A DNA stretch of 64,000 nucleotides from CAG-217 sp963605415. Lineage in GTDB: Bacteria > Bacillota > Clostridia > Oscillospirales > Acutalibacteraceae. The translations under genes were made by a program, and so were the position numbers. The stretch lies in NCBI GenBank assembly GCA_963605415.1, contig CAVCUL010000005.1:73577-137576 (forward strand), in the 5' to 3' direction. Below the pieces are notes generated by a model, which was not told the origin of the DNA, searched no databases, and worked only from the letters and a program-made list of their open reading frames with translations. How positions within the stretch are numbered: the stretch's first letter is position 1; the number at the start of each line of letters is the position of its first letter. Positions 41,511 to 48,234 of the stretch are shown here, in pieces.

Positions 41511-43586
41511 ATGAAGAAGTGCGGTATGATTTTTTGTATTCTGCTGGCAGTTGTGTTTGTTGGGGTGCCATCTTTTTTTGCTTTTGCCGGGGAGCAGGGG
41601 AGTTTAGGCGACAGTCAGGTGGCTTATACTTTTGAAGAGAGCACCGGCACCTTGACCCTCACCGGCACCGGCGTTACGCCGGATTACACCCCGGAGAGTC
41701 TGCCGCCCTTTGCCGCCTACCGTACCCAAATCCGCACGGTGCAAGTGGAGGAGGGCATTACCCGGCTGGGGGATCATCTCTTTCGCCAGCTGACGGCTGT
41801 TACCGATGTGCAGCTGCCGGAGAGTTTGACTTCCATTGGCAGCAACACCTTTTTCCACGCCGCAGCCTTGCAGACGATATATATTCCCGCCGGAGTCTCG
41901 GGTATTGGCAGCTACGCCTTTGCCGCCTGCTCCGGGCTGGCGGATATTCAGTTTGACAATATGGCCGGCAGCCTGCAACTGGGCGCCTGTGCCTTTATTG
42001 ACTGCAAGGCGCTGACCGCCGCCCAGTTCCCGGTGGGTACCAGCTTTGGTCAGTACGCGGTGGGGTATCAGGACGAGGACGGCCGCCCTATGACCGCCTT
42101 TACCCTGCGGGGGCTGACCGGCACCACCGCCCAGTATTATGCAAACGCAGCGGCGCAGATCACCTTTGACCCGGCGCTGGAGCTGACCCAAGACGCAACC
42201 TTTGGCAATACATTCCAATCTTACAGCGGCACGGACTGGTATCGCTACACCCCAACCGCCACCGGCACTTATCATTTTTACTCCATGGGCAGTGTGGACA
42301 CGGTGGTGCGCCTGTGCGACAGCAGCAAGGTAGACCTGGGGCAGGGCAGCGACGACCGCTCCCTTTATGATCTGAACTTTGACCTGACCTGCGCTTTGCA
42401 GGCGGGGGAGACTTATTATTTCCAAGTGACCAATAACCACAGCCTGGGGGCGTACACGGCGTATCTGTACCCGGGCAAAGTGACCGGGTTTTCCGCCGCA
42501 TTCCCGGCGGATCAGGTGCTGGTCACCGGTGTGGACAGCACGGCGCGCACGGACAGCGATGGGCAGGCGTATGCTTATTTTGACCTGAACGCCTTTGCCG
42601 ATCGGTTGCAGATCACCATTACTTATGATACCGGCGACCGGGTGACCCTGCCGCTGACGGACAAGAACTATAATGGCTACACCTTTGCCTTGACGGACGA
42701 TCAGGCCGCCAACCACTGGACAGAGGGCACATACACCGCCACCCTGACCTGGGGCGACCAAACGGCGGCTGTGCCGGTGCAGGTGCATACCCATATTTAC
42801 ACCGCACGGCGCACGGAGCCCACTTGCGTGGCAGACGGCCAAATTCTCTATACCTGCACTTGCGGCGACAGCTACGCAACCCCCATTGCCAAGCTGGGGC
42901 ATACGGCTCCTGCCACCCACCGGGTGGACCCCACCTGCACCCTGCCGGGCTATACTTATACTTATTGCACCCGGTGCAGTGCCCATTTGTCCGATACTGT
43001 CAGCACCCCGGCGCTGGGACATATTTATACGGCCACGGTGATCCCGCCCACTACAACGGCGGAGGGCTACACCCGCTACACCTGCCGGCGCTGCGGCAAC
43101 AGCTATGATACGGACTTCCAACCGGCGCTCAGCTACACCATTACCGGGCGCGCGGTGGCGATGGAGGACCCGGACGACAGCCACCCCCACAATTATTTGC
43201 TGGTGGGCACTACGGTAGAACTGGACGATCAGAGTGTGCAGACCGGCGAGGACGGCACTTTTTCCATTGCCGTGGCGCCCGGTACTTATACCCTGACTGT
43301 GGGCGCGGATTTTTACCTGTACCGCCGGGTGCAGGTAACGGTCTCAACACAGAGCGTGGACCTGGGCGATGTGCCGGTGATGGTCTATGATATAACCGGC
43401 GATGGCTATGTAAACGCCCGGGATCTGGTGACCTTTCAGCAGTACGCGGCGGCCATTGACCGGGGCGAGGGTGAGTACGAGCGGCTGCTGGATTTTGACG
43501 GCGACGGGCAGATCACCCCGGCGGATATGGACGGCGCAGCCGGGTTTATCGGTGCCGGTAAGCTGGACGAAAGCATTTACGATTAA
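41511..43586 (+). CDS. Secreted multidomain protein: BspA-like LRR, Cys-pair repeats and dockerin
   Basis: A 691-residue extracellular protein. A signal peptide (MKKCGMIFCILLAVVFVGVPSFFAFAG) is followed by a BspA-type leucine-rich segment at about 60-200 (ITRLGDHLFRQLTAVTDVQLPESLTSIGSNTFFHAAALQTIYIPAGVSGIGSYAF). Next come a beta-sandwich resembling pre-peptidase C-terminal domains (FQSYSGTDWYRYTPTATGTYHFY) and, at about 425-540, three short repeats with CxxC pairs (EPTCVADGQILYTCTCGDSY, DPTCTLPGYTYTYCTRCSAH, and one ending CRRCGNSYDT). The C-terminus carries two EF-hand-like calcium loops (DITGDGYVNARDL and DFDGDGQITPADM) typical of a type I dockerin. No sortase motif. It is likely attached through a cohesin partner. 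Confidence 0.85.
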   Translation: MKKCGMIFCILLAVVFVGVPSFFAFAGEQGSLGDSQVAYTFEESTGTLTLTGTGVTPDYTPESLPPFAAYRTQIRTVQVEEGITRLGDHLFRQLTAVTDVQLPESLTSIGSNTFFHAAALQTIYIPAGVSGIGSYAFAACSGLADIQFDNMAGSLQLGACAFIDCKALTAAQFPVGTSFGQYAVGYQDEDGRPMTAFTLRGLTGTTAQYYANAAAQITFDPALELTQDATFGNTFQSYSGTDWYRYTPTATGTYHFYSMGSVDTVVRLCDSSKVDLGQGSDDRSLYDLNFDLTCALQAGETYYFQVTNNHSLGAYTAYLYPGKVTGFSAAFPADQVLVTGVDSTARTDSDGQAYAYFDLNAFADRLQITITYDTGDRVTLPLTDKNYNGYTFALTDDQAANHWTEGTYTATLTWGDQTAAVPVQVHTHIYTARRTEPTCVADGQILYTCTCGDSYATPIAKLGHTAPATHRVDPTCTLPGYTYTYCTRCSAHLSDTVSTPALGHIYTATVIPPTTTAEGYTRYTCRRCGNSYDTDFQPALSYTITGRAVAMEDPDDSHPHNYLLVGTTVELDDQSVQTGEDGTFSIAVAPGTYTLTVGADFYLYRRVQVTVSTQSVDLGDVPVMVYDITGDGYVNARDLVTFQQYAAAIDRGEGEYERLLDFDGDGQITPADMDGAAGFIGAGKLDESIYD

Positions 43587-43593
43587 CAGAGAA

Positions 43594-43624
43594 AACCAAC
43601 CTGTGGGATCACGGGTTGGTTTTT
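43594..43624 (+). terminator. Rho-independent terminator after the surface protein
   Basis: Stem AACCAACC (43594-43601) / GGTTGGTT (43614-43621) with inner GTG/CAC pairs, followed by TTTG. Confidence 0.8.
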
Positions 43625-43635
43625 GTACTTTTCTA

Positions 43636-43664
43636 TTGAAAAAGCGCAACATATAGCGTATAAT
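43636..43664 (+). promoter_or_regulatory. Promoter of purE-purM-purN
   Basis: TTGAAA (43636-43641), 17-bp spacer, TATAAT (43659-43664). An 80-base leader follows without a recognised riboswitch or PurBox. Confidence 0.75.
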
Positions 43665-43744
43665 AGCCGTAATAAAAACGGAAAAACACTTGCCATACCC
43701 GGTGTTGCGCCCGGCGGTGCAGCCCGCAAACGGAGGACAGTTTT

Positions 43745-44242
43745 ATGAAAAAAGTTGCAGTCATTATGGGCTCGGACAGCGATCTGCCGGTGGTGGCACC
43801 GGCCATTAAGCAGCTGCGCGAGCTGAACATTGAGACCGAGGTGCATGTAATGAGCGCCCACCGTACCCCCAAGGAGGCCATGGCCTTTGCAGAGGGCGCC
43901 CGGGAAAACGGCTTTGGCGTGATCCTGGCGGCTGCCGGTATGGCGGCTCATCTGGGCGGCGTACTGGCCGCTTCCACCACGCTGCCGGTGATCGGTATTC
44001 CGTGCAGCGCCAAGGTGCTGGACGGTATGGACGCCATGCTGGCTACGGTGATGATGCCCCCGGGTATCCCGGTGGCCACCGTTGGGGTCAATGCAGCCAA
44101 GAATGCTGCGTTGCTGGCAGCGGAGATCCTGGCTGTGAGCAATGACGATTTGATGGACAAACTGGTGCAGATGCGGGCGGATATGGCCGCTGCCGTGCGC
44201 CAAAAAGATACAGACCTGCAAAAGAAACTGGAGGAGATCTGA
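43745..44242 (+). CDS. purE: N5-carboxyaminoimidazole ribonucleotide mutase PurE
   Basis: A 165-residue class I PurE (MKKVAVIMGSDSDLPVVAPAIKQLRELNIETEVHVMSAHRTPKEAMAFAEGA; AAGMAAHLGGVLAASTTLPVIGIP) with the nucleotide loop GSDSD and catalytic His in the SAHRTP motif. Carries out the CAIR-forming step of purine synthesis. No purK was seen nearby. GGAGGACAG ribosome site. Confidence 0.97.
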   Translation: MKKVAVIMGSDSDLPVVAPAIKQLRELNIETEVHVMSAHRTPKEAMAFAEGARENGFGVILAAAGMAAHLGGVLAASTTLPVIGIPCSAKVLDGMDAMLATVMMPPGIPVATVGVNAAKNAALLAAEILAVSNDDLMDKLVQMRADMAAAVRQKDTDLQKKLEEI

Positions 44243-44244
44243 GT

Positions 44245-45282
44245 ATGGAAAAGAGTTTTAGTGCAAGCTATGCGGCTGCCGGTGTGGATGTGACCGCCGG
44301 TTACGAGTCTGTGGAGCGGATCAAGGCCCATGTGAAGCACACCACCGTGCCCGGCGTGCTGGGCGGGATCGGCGGCTTTGGCGGTATGTTCCAGCTGCCG
44401 GTAAACGAGTATAAAGAGCCGGTGCTGGTCAGCGGCACAGACGGCGTAGGCACCAAGCTGAAGATCGCTTTTTTAATGGATAAGCACGACACCGTGGGTA
44501 TCGACTGCGTGGCTATGTGCGTCAACGATGTGGCCTGCTCCGGTGCCAAGCCCCTGTTCTTCCTGGACTATATCGCCTGCGGCAAGAACTTCCCGGAGAA
44601 GATCGAGCAGATCGTGGCCGGTGTGGCCGAGGGCTGCGTACAGGCCGGTTGCGCCCTGGTTGGCGGCGAGACCGCAGAGATGCCCGGCTTTTACCCGGAG
44701 GACGAGTACGACCTGGCCGGATTCTCCGTTGGCGTTGGCGAAAAGAGCAAGCTGGTCAGCGGCGAGGAGTTGCAGGCCGGGGACGCGCTGATCGGCGTGG
44801 CCTCCTCCGGCGTACATTCCAACGGTTTCTCTTTGGTGCGCAAAGTGTTTAATATTTCTTCCGACCGGCTGCATGTGCAGGTGCCGGAGCTGGGCAAGAC
44901 CCTGGGAGAGGAGCTGCTGACCCCCACCCGCATTTATGTAAAGCCCCTGCTGGCTTTGATGGACAGCGTGCGGGTACACGCCATCAGCCACATTACCGGC
45001 GGCGGGTTCTATGAGAATGTGCCCCGTATGCTGCAAGACGGCTTTACCGCTGTTATTGAGAAAGACAAATGCTTTAAGAAGCCGATTTTTGACCTGATCG
45101 CCAAGGAGGGCAATATCCCGGAGCGGGATATGTATAATACCTTTAATATGGGCACCGGTCTGGTGATTGCCGTAGACGCCACCAAGGCGGACGAGGCGGT
45201 GCGGATTCTGCAACAGGCAGGAGAGCAGGCTGCGGTCATTGGCCAGATCAAGTCCGGCGAGAAAGGCGTGGAGCTGGTATGA
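44245..45282 (+). CDS. purM: Phosphoribosylformylglycinamidine cyclo-ligase PurM
   Basis: A 345-residue AIR synthetase (SASYAAAGVDVTAGYESVERIKAHVKHT; VSGTDGVGTKLKIAF; SHITGGGFYENVPRML). Converts FGAM to AIR with ATP. It is 2 bases after purE and overlaps purN by four (ATGA), so translation is coupled along the operon. Confidence 0.97.
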   Translation: MEKSFSASYAAAGVDVTAGYESVERIKAHVKHTTVPGVLGGIGGFGGMFQLPVNEYKEPVLVSGTDGVGTKLKIAFLMDKHDTVGIDCVAMCVNDVACSGAKPLFFLDYIACGKNFPEKIEQIVAGVAEGCVQAGCALVGGETAEMPGFYPEDEYDLAGFSVGVGEKSKLVSGEELQAGDALIGVASSGVHSNGFSLVRKVFNISSDRLHVQVPELGKTLGEELLTPTRIYVKPLLALMDSVRVHAISHITGGGFYENVPRMLQDGFTAVIEKDKCFKKPIFDLIAKEGNIPERDMYNTFNMGTGLVIAVDATKADEAVRILQQAGEQAAVIGQIKSGEKGVELV

Positions 45283-45905
45283 AGCGCATAGTGGTGTTAG
45301 TCTCCGGCGGGGGCACCAACCTGCAAGCCCTGCTGGACGCGCAAGATCGGGGAGAGATCCCCGGCGGACAGATCACCTGCGTGATCGCGTCCAAGCCCGG
45401 CGTGTATGCGCTGGAGCGGGCAGCGTCCCACGGTATTCCCGGCAAGGTGCTGGAGCGCAAGGCGTACCCGGATGTGCACGCTTACTCCGCTGCCATGCGG
45501 GATCTGCTGCTGGCGGAGCAGGCGGATCTGGTGGTGTATGCCGGGTTCCTGACCATTCTGGATCAGCAGGTAGTAGACGCTTTCCCCGGCAAGATGATGA
45601 ACATTCACCCGGCGCTGATCCCGTCCTTTTGCGGCAAGGGCTACTATGGGCTCCATGTGCATGAGGCGGTGCTGCAAAGCGGGGTCAAACTCACCGGCGC
45701 TACGGTGCACTTTGTGACAGCCGACTGCGACGCCGGTCCCATTATCGCCCAAAAGGCGGTGCCGGTGCAGGAGGGGGACACCCCGGAGATTTTGCAGCGG
45801 CGGGTGATGGAGCAGTGCGAATGGCAGCTGCTGCCCCGGGCAGTGGCGCTGTTTTGCCAGGATAAAATTCAGATTATGGGAAACAAGACGCGCATTTTAG
45901 ATTGA
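45279..45905 (+). CDS. purN: Phosphoribosylglycinamide formyltransferase PurN
   Basis: A 208-residue GAR transformylase (MKRIVVLVSGGGTNLQALLDA; YAGFLTILDQQVVDAFPGKMMNIHPALIPSFCGKGYYGLHVHEAVLQSGVKLTGATVHFVTADCDAGPIIAQ). The NIHPALIPSF segment carries the catalytic Asn and His; D in TADCDAGPI is the third catalytic residue. Uses 10-formyl-THF. Confidence 0.97.
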   Translation: MKRIVVLVSGGGTNLQALLDAQDRGEIPGGQITCVIASKPGVYALERAASHGIPGKVLERKAYPDVHAYSAAMRDLLLAEQADLVVYAGFLTILDQQVVDAFPGKMMNIHPALIPSFCGKGYYGLHVHEAVLQSGVKLTGATVHFVTADCDAGPIIAQKAVPVQEGDTPEILQRRVMEQCEWQLLPRAVALFCQDKIQIMGNKTRILD

Positions 45906-45906
45906 G

Positions 45907-45932
45907 GTATAGTGTGAAAAATCACACTATAC
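45907..45932. repeat. Eleven-bp perfect inverted repeat after purN
   Basis: GTATAGTGTGA-AAAA-TCACACTATAC. No T tract follows on the plus strand, so it is not a standard terminator there; it may be a protein-binding site or an mRNA 3' stabilising hairpin. Confidence 0.6.
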
Positions 45933-45940
45933 AGATTGTA

Positions 45941-45975
45941 TTGCCCTCAAAATTTGCCTTTGGCATAATTTTGAG
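45941..45975 (+). promoter_or_regulatory. Putative promoter of purO-purD overlapped by an inverted repeat
   Basis: TTGCCC (45941-45946), 17-bp spacer, CATAAT (45964-45969). The inverted repeat CTCAAAATT ... AATTTTGAG with inner TGCC-TTT-GGCA (45946-45975) covers the spacer and -10, so it could be an operator. Confidence 0.5.
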
Positions 45976-46071
45976 ATGGCTGTAATCACCATTAACACCT
46001 TGTCAGGCTACAGCAAGGCGTTAATGATTTTTAATGAACGGTATGTAGCCTGAAAGGCTATGGTGATTATT
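45976..46071 (+). ncRNA. Two-state structured leader in front of purO (candidate riboswitch or translational control RNA)
   Basis: Pairings read directly from sequence: P1 TAATCACCAT (45983-45992) with ATGGTGATTA (46060-46069); P2 CATTAAC+CCTTG (45990-46002) with CAAGG+GTTAATG (46014-46026), one internal mismatch; loop of P2 TCAGGCTACA (46003-46012) is the exact complement of TGTAGCCTGA (46044-46053), a pseudoknot. An alternative hairpin TAGCCT-GAA-AGGCTA (46046-46060) uses the same 3' strand and would bury the AAAGG ribosome-site-like sequence. P1 reaches the start codon region. It does not match any purine-pathway riboswitch consensus that I know (ZTP, PRPP, guanine, PreQ1). Confidence 0.6.
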
Positions 46072-46776
46072 ATGGAGATACAACAGCTTTCAACTTTGCT
46101 GTCCGGCAACTGCTATCCCGGCCGCGGGATCGTGCTTGGCCGCAGCAAGGACGGCAAAACGGCGATGATCGCCTACTTTATTATGGGCCGCAGCGTCAAC
46201 TCCCGGAACCGTGTGTTTGAGGAGAACGACCGTGGCGGCATTCGCACCAAGGCTTTTGATGAGAGCAAGATGGAGGATCCGTCTTTGATCATCTACAACC
46301 CGGTGCTGTGCCTGGACGGCAAGACCATCGTCACCAACGGTGACCAGACGGATACCATTTATGATTTTATGGCAGAGGGCAAGTGCTATCGCCATGCGCT
46401 GCTGACCCGGGAGTTTGAGCCGGACGCGCCCAATTATACCCCCAGAATCAGCGGTGTGGTCAAGCCTGGCGGCGACTACAACCTGTCCATCTTAAAGTCC
46501 AATATGGGTCGGGGCGATTCTTGCCTGCGCTACTTCTTTGAGTACCAGGCGGTGCCCGGTCTGGGTCATTTGATCCATACCTATAAGGGCGACGGCGATC
46601 CGATCCCGTCTTTTGAGGGCGAGCCGGTGCCGGTGGAGATGGACGGCGACCTGGACAGCTTTACCCAAATGATCTGGGACAGCTTAAATGAGGACAACAA
46701 AGTCTCTCTCTTCACCCGCTTTATTGATTTGGAGAGCGGCAAGGCAGAGAGCCGGATCATCAATAAAAACAAATAA
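46072..46776 (+). CDS. purO: IMP cyclohydrolase, PurO-type
   Basis: A 234-residue protein of the archaeal-type IMP cyclohydrolase family (GNCYPGRGIVLGRSKDGKTAMIAYFIMGRSVNSRNRVF; IYNPVLCLDGKTIVTNGDQTDTIYD; EPDAPNYTPRISGVV), closing the purine ring of FAICAR to IMP. Its presence suggests that the organism splits the two PurH activities. ATG 46072 is given, but in-frame ATG 46060 and GTG 46063 also exist; GTG 46063 has the best spacing (5 bases) from AAAGG at 46053-46057. The start lies at the 3' edge of the structured leader. Confidence 0.92.
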   Translation: MEIQQLSTLLSGNCYPGRGIVLGRSKDGKTAMIAYFIMGRSVNSRNRVFEENDRGGIRTKAFDESKMEDPSLIIYNPVLCLDGKTIVTNGDQTDTIYDFMAEGKCYRHALLTREFEPDAPNYTPRISGVVKPGGDYNLSILKSNMGRGDSCLRYFFEYQAVPGLGHLIHTYKGDGDPIPSFEGEPVPVEMDGDLDSFTQMIWDSLNEDNKVSLFTRFIDLESGKAESRIINKNK

Positions 46777-46851
46777 GAATATAAAATGATACAGGAGAAT
46801 TGGCGGCAAAACGGCAGTTCTCCTAAAAGTCTTTTTCGGAGGTCAAAGAAT

Positions 46852-48135
46852 ATGACGGTTTTGGTGGTAGGCGGCGGCGGCCGCGAGCATGCATTGGTGC
46901 GCAAGATCAAAGAGTCTCCCAGAGTGGACAGTGTGCATTGCTGCCCGGGCAACGGCGGCATTGCTTATGACGCAGTGTGCCACGATGTGGCGGCGATGGA
47001 TACAGACGGCGTGGTGGCGCTGGCAAAGGAGATCAAAGCAGACCTGGTGGTAGTGGCACCGGACGATCCGCTGGTGGCCGGTATGGTAGACGCCCTGAAT
47101 GCAGCGGGCTTTGCCACTTTCGGTCCCCGGGCCAATGCGGCTATTATTGAAGGCTCCAAGGTGTTCTCCAAGGACCTGATGCAAAAGTACCGCATTCCCA
47201 CCGCCGAGTACCGCGTATTTGACGATCCCCGGGCGGCTATTGATTATATTACGGAGAAGAACGAATTTCCCACCGTTATTAAGGCGGACGGCCTGGCCCT
47301 GGGCAAGGGTGTGCTGATCCCGGAGACTTTGGAAGAAGCAGTGGCCGGGGTCAAGGAAATTATGGAGGACAAGGTATTCGGTGCCTCCGGCAATCATATT
47401 GTGGTGGAGGAGTTCCTTACCGGGCCGGAAGTGTCTGTGCTGGCCTTTACCGATGGCAAGTGCGTACGGCCCATGGTGTCTTCTATGGACCACAAGCGGG
47501 CGCTGGATGGCGACAAGGGGTTGAACACCGGCGGTATGGGCACCGTGTCACCCAATCCGTACTACACGGACGCGGTGGCGCAGCAATGTATGGAAACCAT
47601 CTTTTTGCCCACGATTGCGGCTATGAACGCCGAGGGGCGCACTTTCCGGGGCTGCCTATACTTTGGCCTGATGCTCACACCCAAGGGACCCAAGGTGATC
47701 GAATACAACTGCCGTTTTGGCGACCCGGAGACCCAGGTGGTGCTGCCCCGGCTGAAAACGGATATTATGGATATTTTTGATGCCATTAACGCCGGAACGC
47801 TGGCTCAGCTGGATATACAGTGGAGCGATGAAGCCTGCGCTTGCGTGATCCTGGCCAGCGGCGGCTATCCCAAGTCTTATCCCAAGGGACTGGAAATTAC
47901 CGGCCTCACCGACGGCCAGCGACCGGGGGTTACTGTGTACCATGCAGGTACGGCCCAAAAGGACGGCAAGCTGGTTACCGCCGGCGGGCGCGTGCTGGGC
48001 ATTACTGCCTTGGGCGACAATCTACAGGGGGCGCTGGATACAGCCTATGCCGCTGCCCGGGAGGTACGCTTTGACGGGGTGCATTACAGAAAGGACATCG
48101 GCGCCCGTGCGCTGGCTGCAAGTGATTGTGAATAG
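46852..48135 (+). CDS. purD: Phosphoribosylamine-glycine ligase PurD
   Basis: A 427-residue GAR synthetase of the ATP-grasp superfamily (MTVLVVGGGGREHALVRKIKESPRVDSVHCCPGNGGIA; VIKADGLALGKGVLIPETLEEA; NTGGMGTVSPNPYYTDAV; EYNCRFGDPETQVVLPRL). ATG 46852 is supported by CGGAGGTC; the longer frame has no similarity. Between purO and purD an AGGAGAA/TTCTCCT hairpin (46793-46824) with a delayed T tract might be a weak attenuator. Confidence 0.97.
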   Translation: MTVLVVGGGGREHALVRKIKESPRVDSVHCCPGNGGIAYDAVCHDVAAMDTDGVVALAKEIKADLVVVAPDDPLVAGMVDALNAAGFATFGPRANAAIIEGSKVFSKDLMQKYRIPTAEYRVFDDPRAAIDYITEKNEFPTVIKADGLALGKGVLIPETLEEAVAGVKEIMEDKVFGASGNHIVVEEFLTGPEVSVLAFTDGKCVRPMVSSMDHKRALDGDKGLNTGGMGTVSPNPYYTDAVAQQCMETIFLPTIAAMNAEGRTFRGCLYFGLMLTPKGPKVIEYNCRFGDPETQVVLPRLKTDIMDIFDAINAGTLAQLDIQWSDEACACVILASGGYPKSYPKGLEITGLTDGQRPGVTVYHAGTAQKDGKLVTAGGRVLGITALGDNLQGALDTAYAAAREVRFDGVHYRKDIGARALAASDCE

Positions 48136-48158
48136 GATATGAATTTTACAAATTGTTA

Positions 48159-48186
48159 TTGACAATTATACAGACTGTGATATAAT
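48159..48186 (+). promoter_or_regulatory. Promoter of the adaptor-permease operon
   Basis: TTGACA (48159-48164), 16-bp spacer, TATAAT (48181-48186). The -35 lies in the inverted repeat AATTGT-TATTG-ACAATT (48151-48167). Confidence 0.8.
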
Positions 48187-48234
48187 ATACACATTCCGTA
48201 CTTTGTATAAATTTTTCATTGAAGAGGCGAAATT

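Noticed and set aside
41604..43190. Minus-strand 528-codon frame opposite the surface protein
   Set aside because: Shadow of a repeat-rich coding region; no start context or recognisable domain.
43665..43744. Leader of purE considered as a ZTP or guanine riboswitch
   Set aside because: Only 80 bases; the GCCCGGCGG-like stretch does not follow the conserved arrangement of these classes and no matching pseudoknot was found.
46793..46836. AGGAGAA/TTCTCCT hairpin between purO and purD as a terminator
   Set aside because: The T tract starts about 10 bases after the stem, and purD has no other promoter nearby; at most a weak attenuator.
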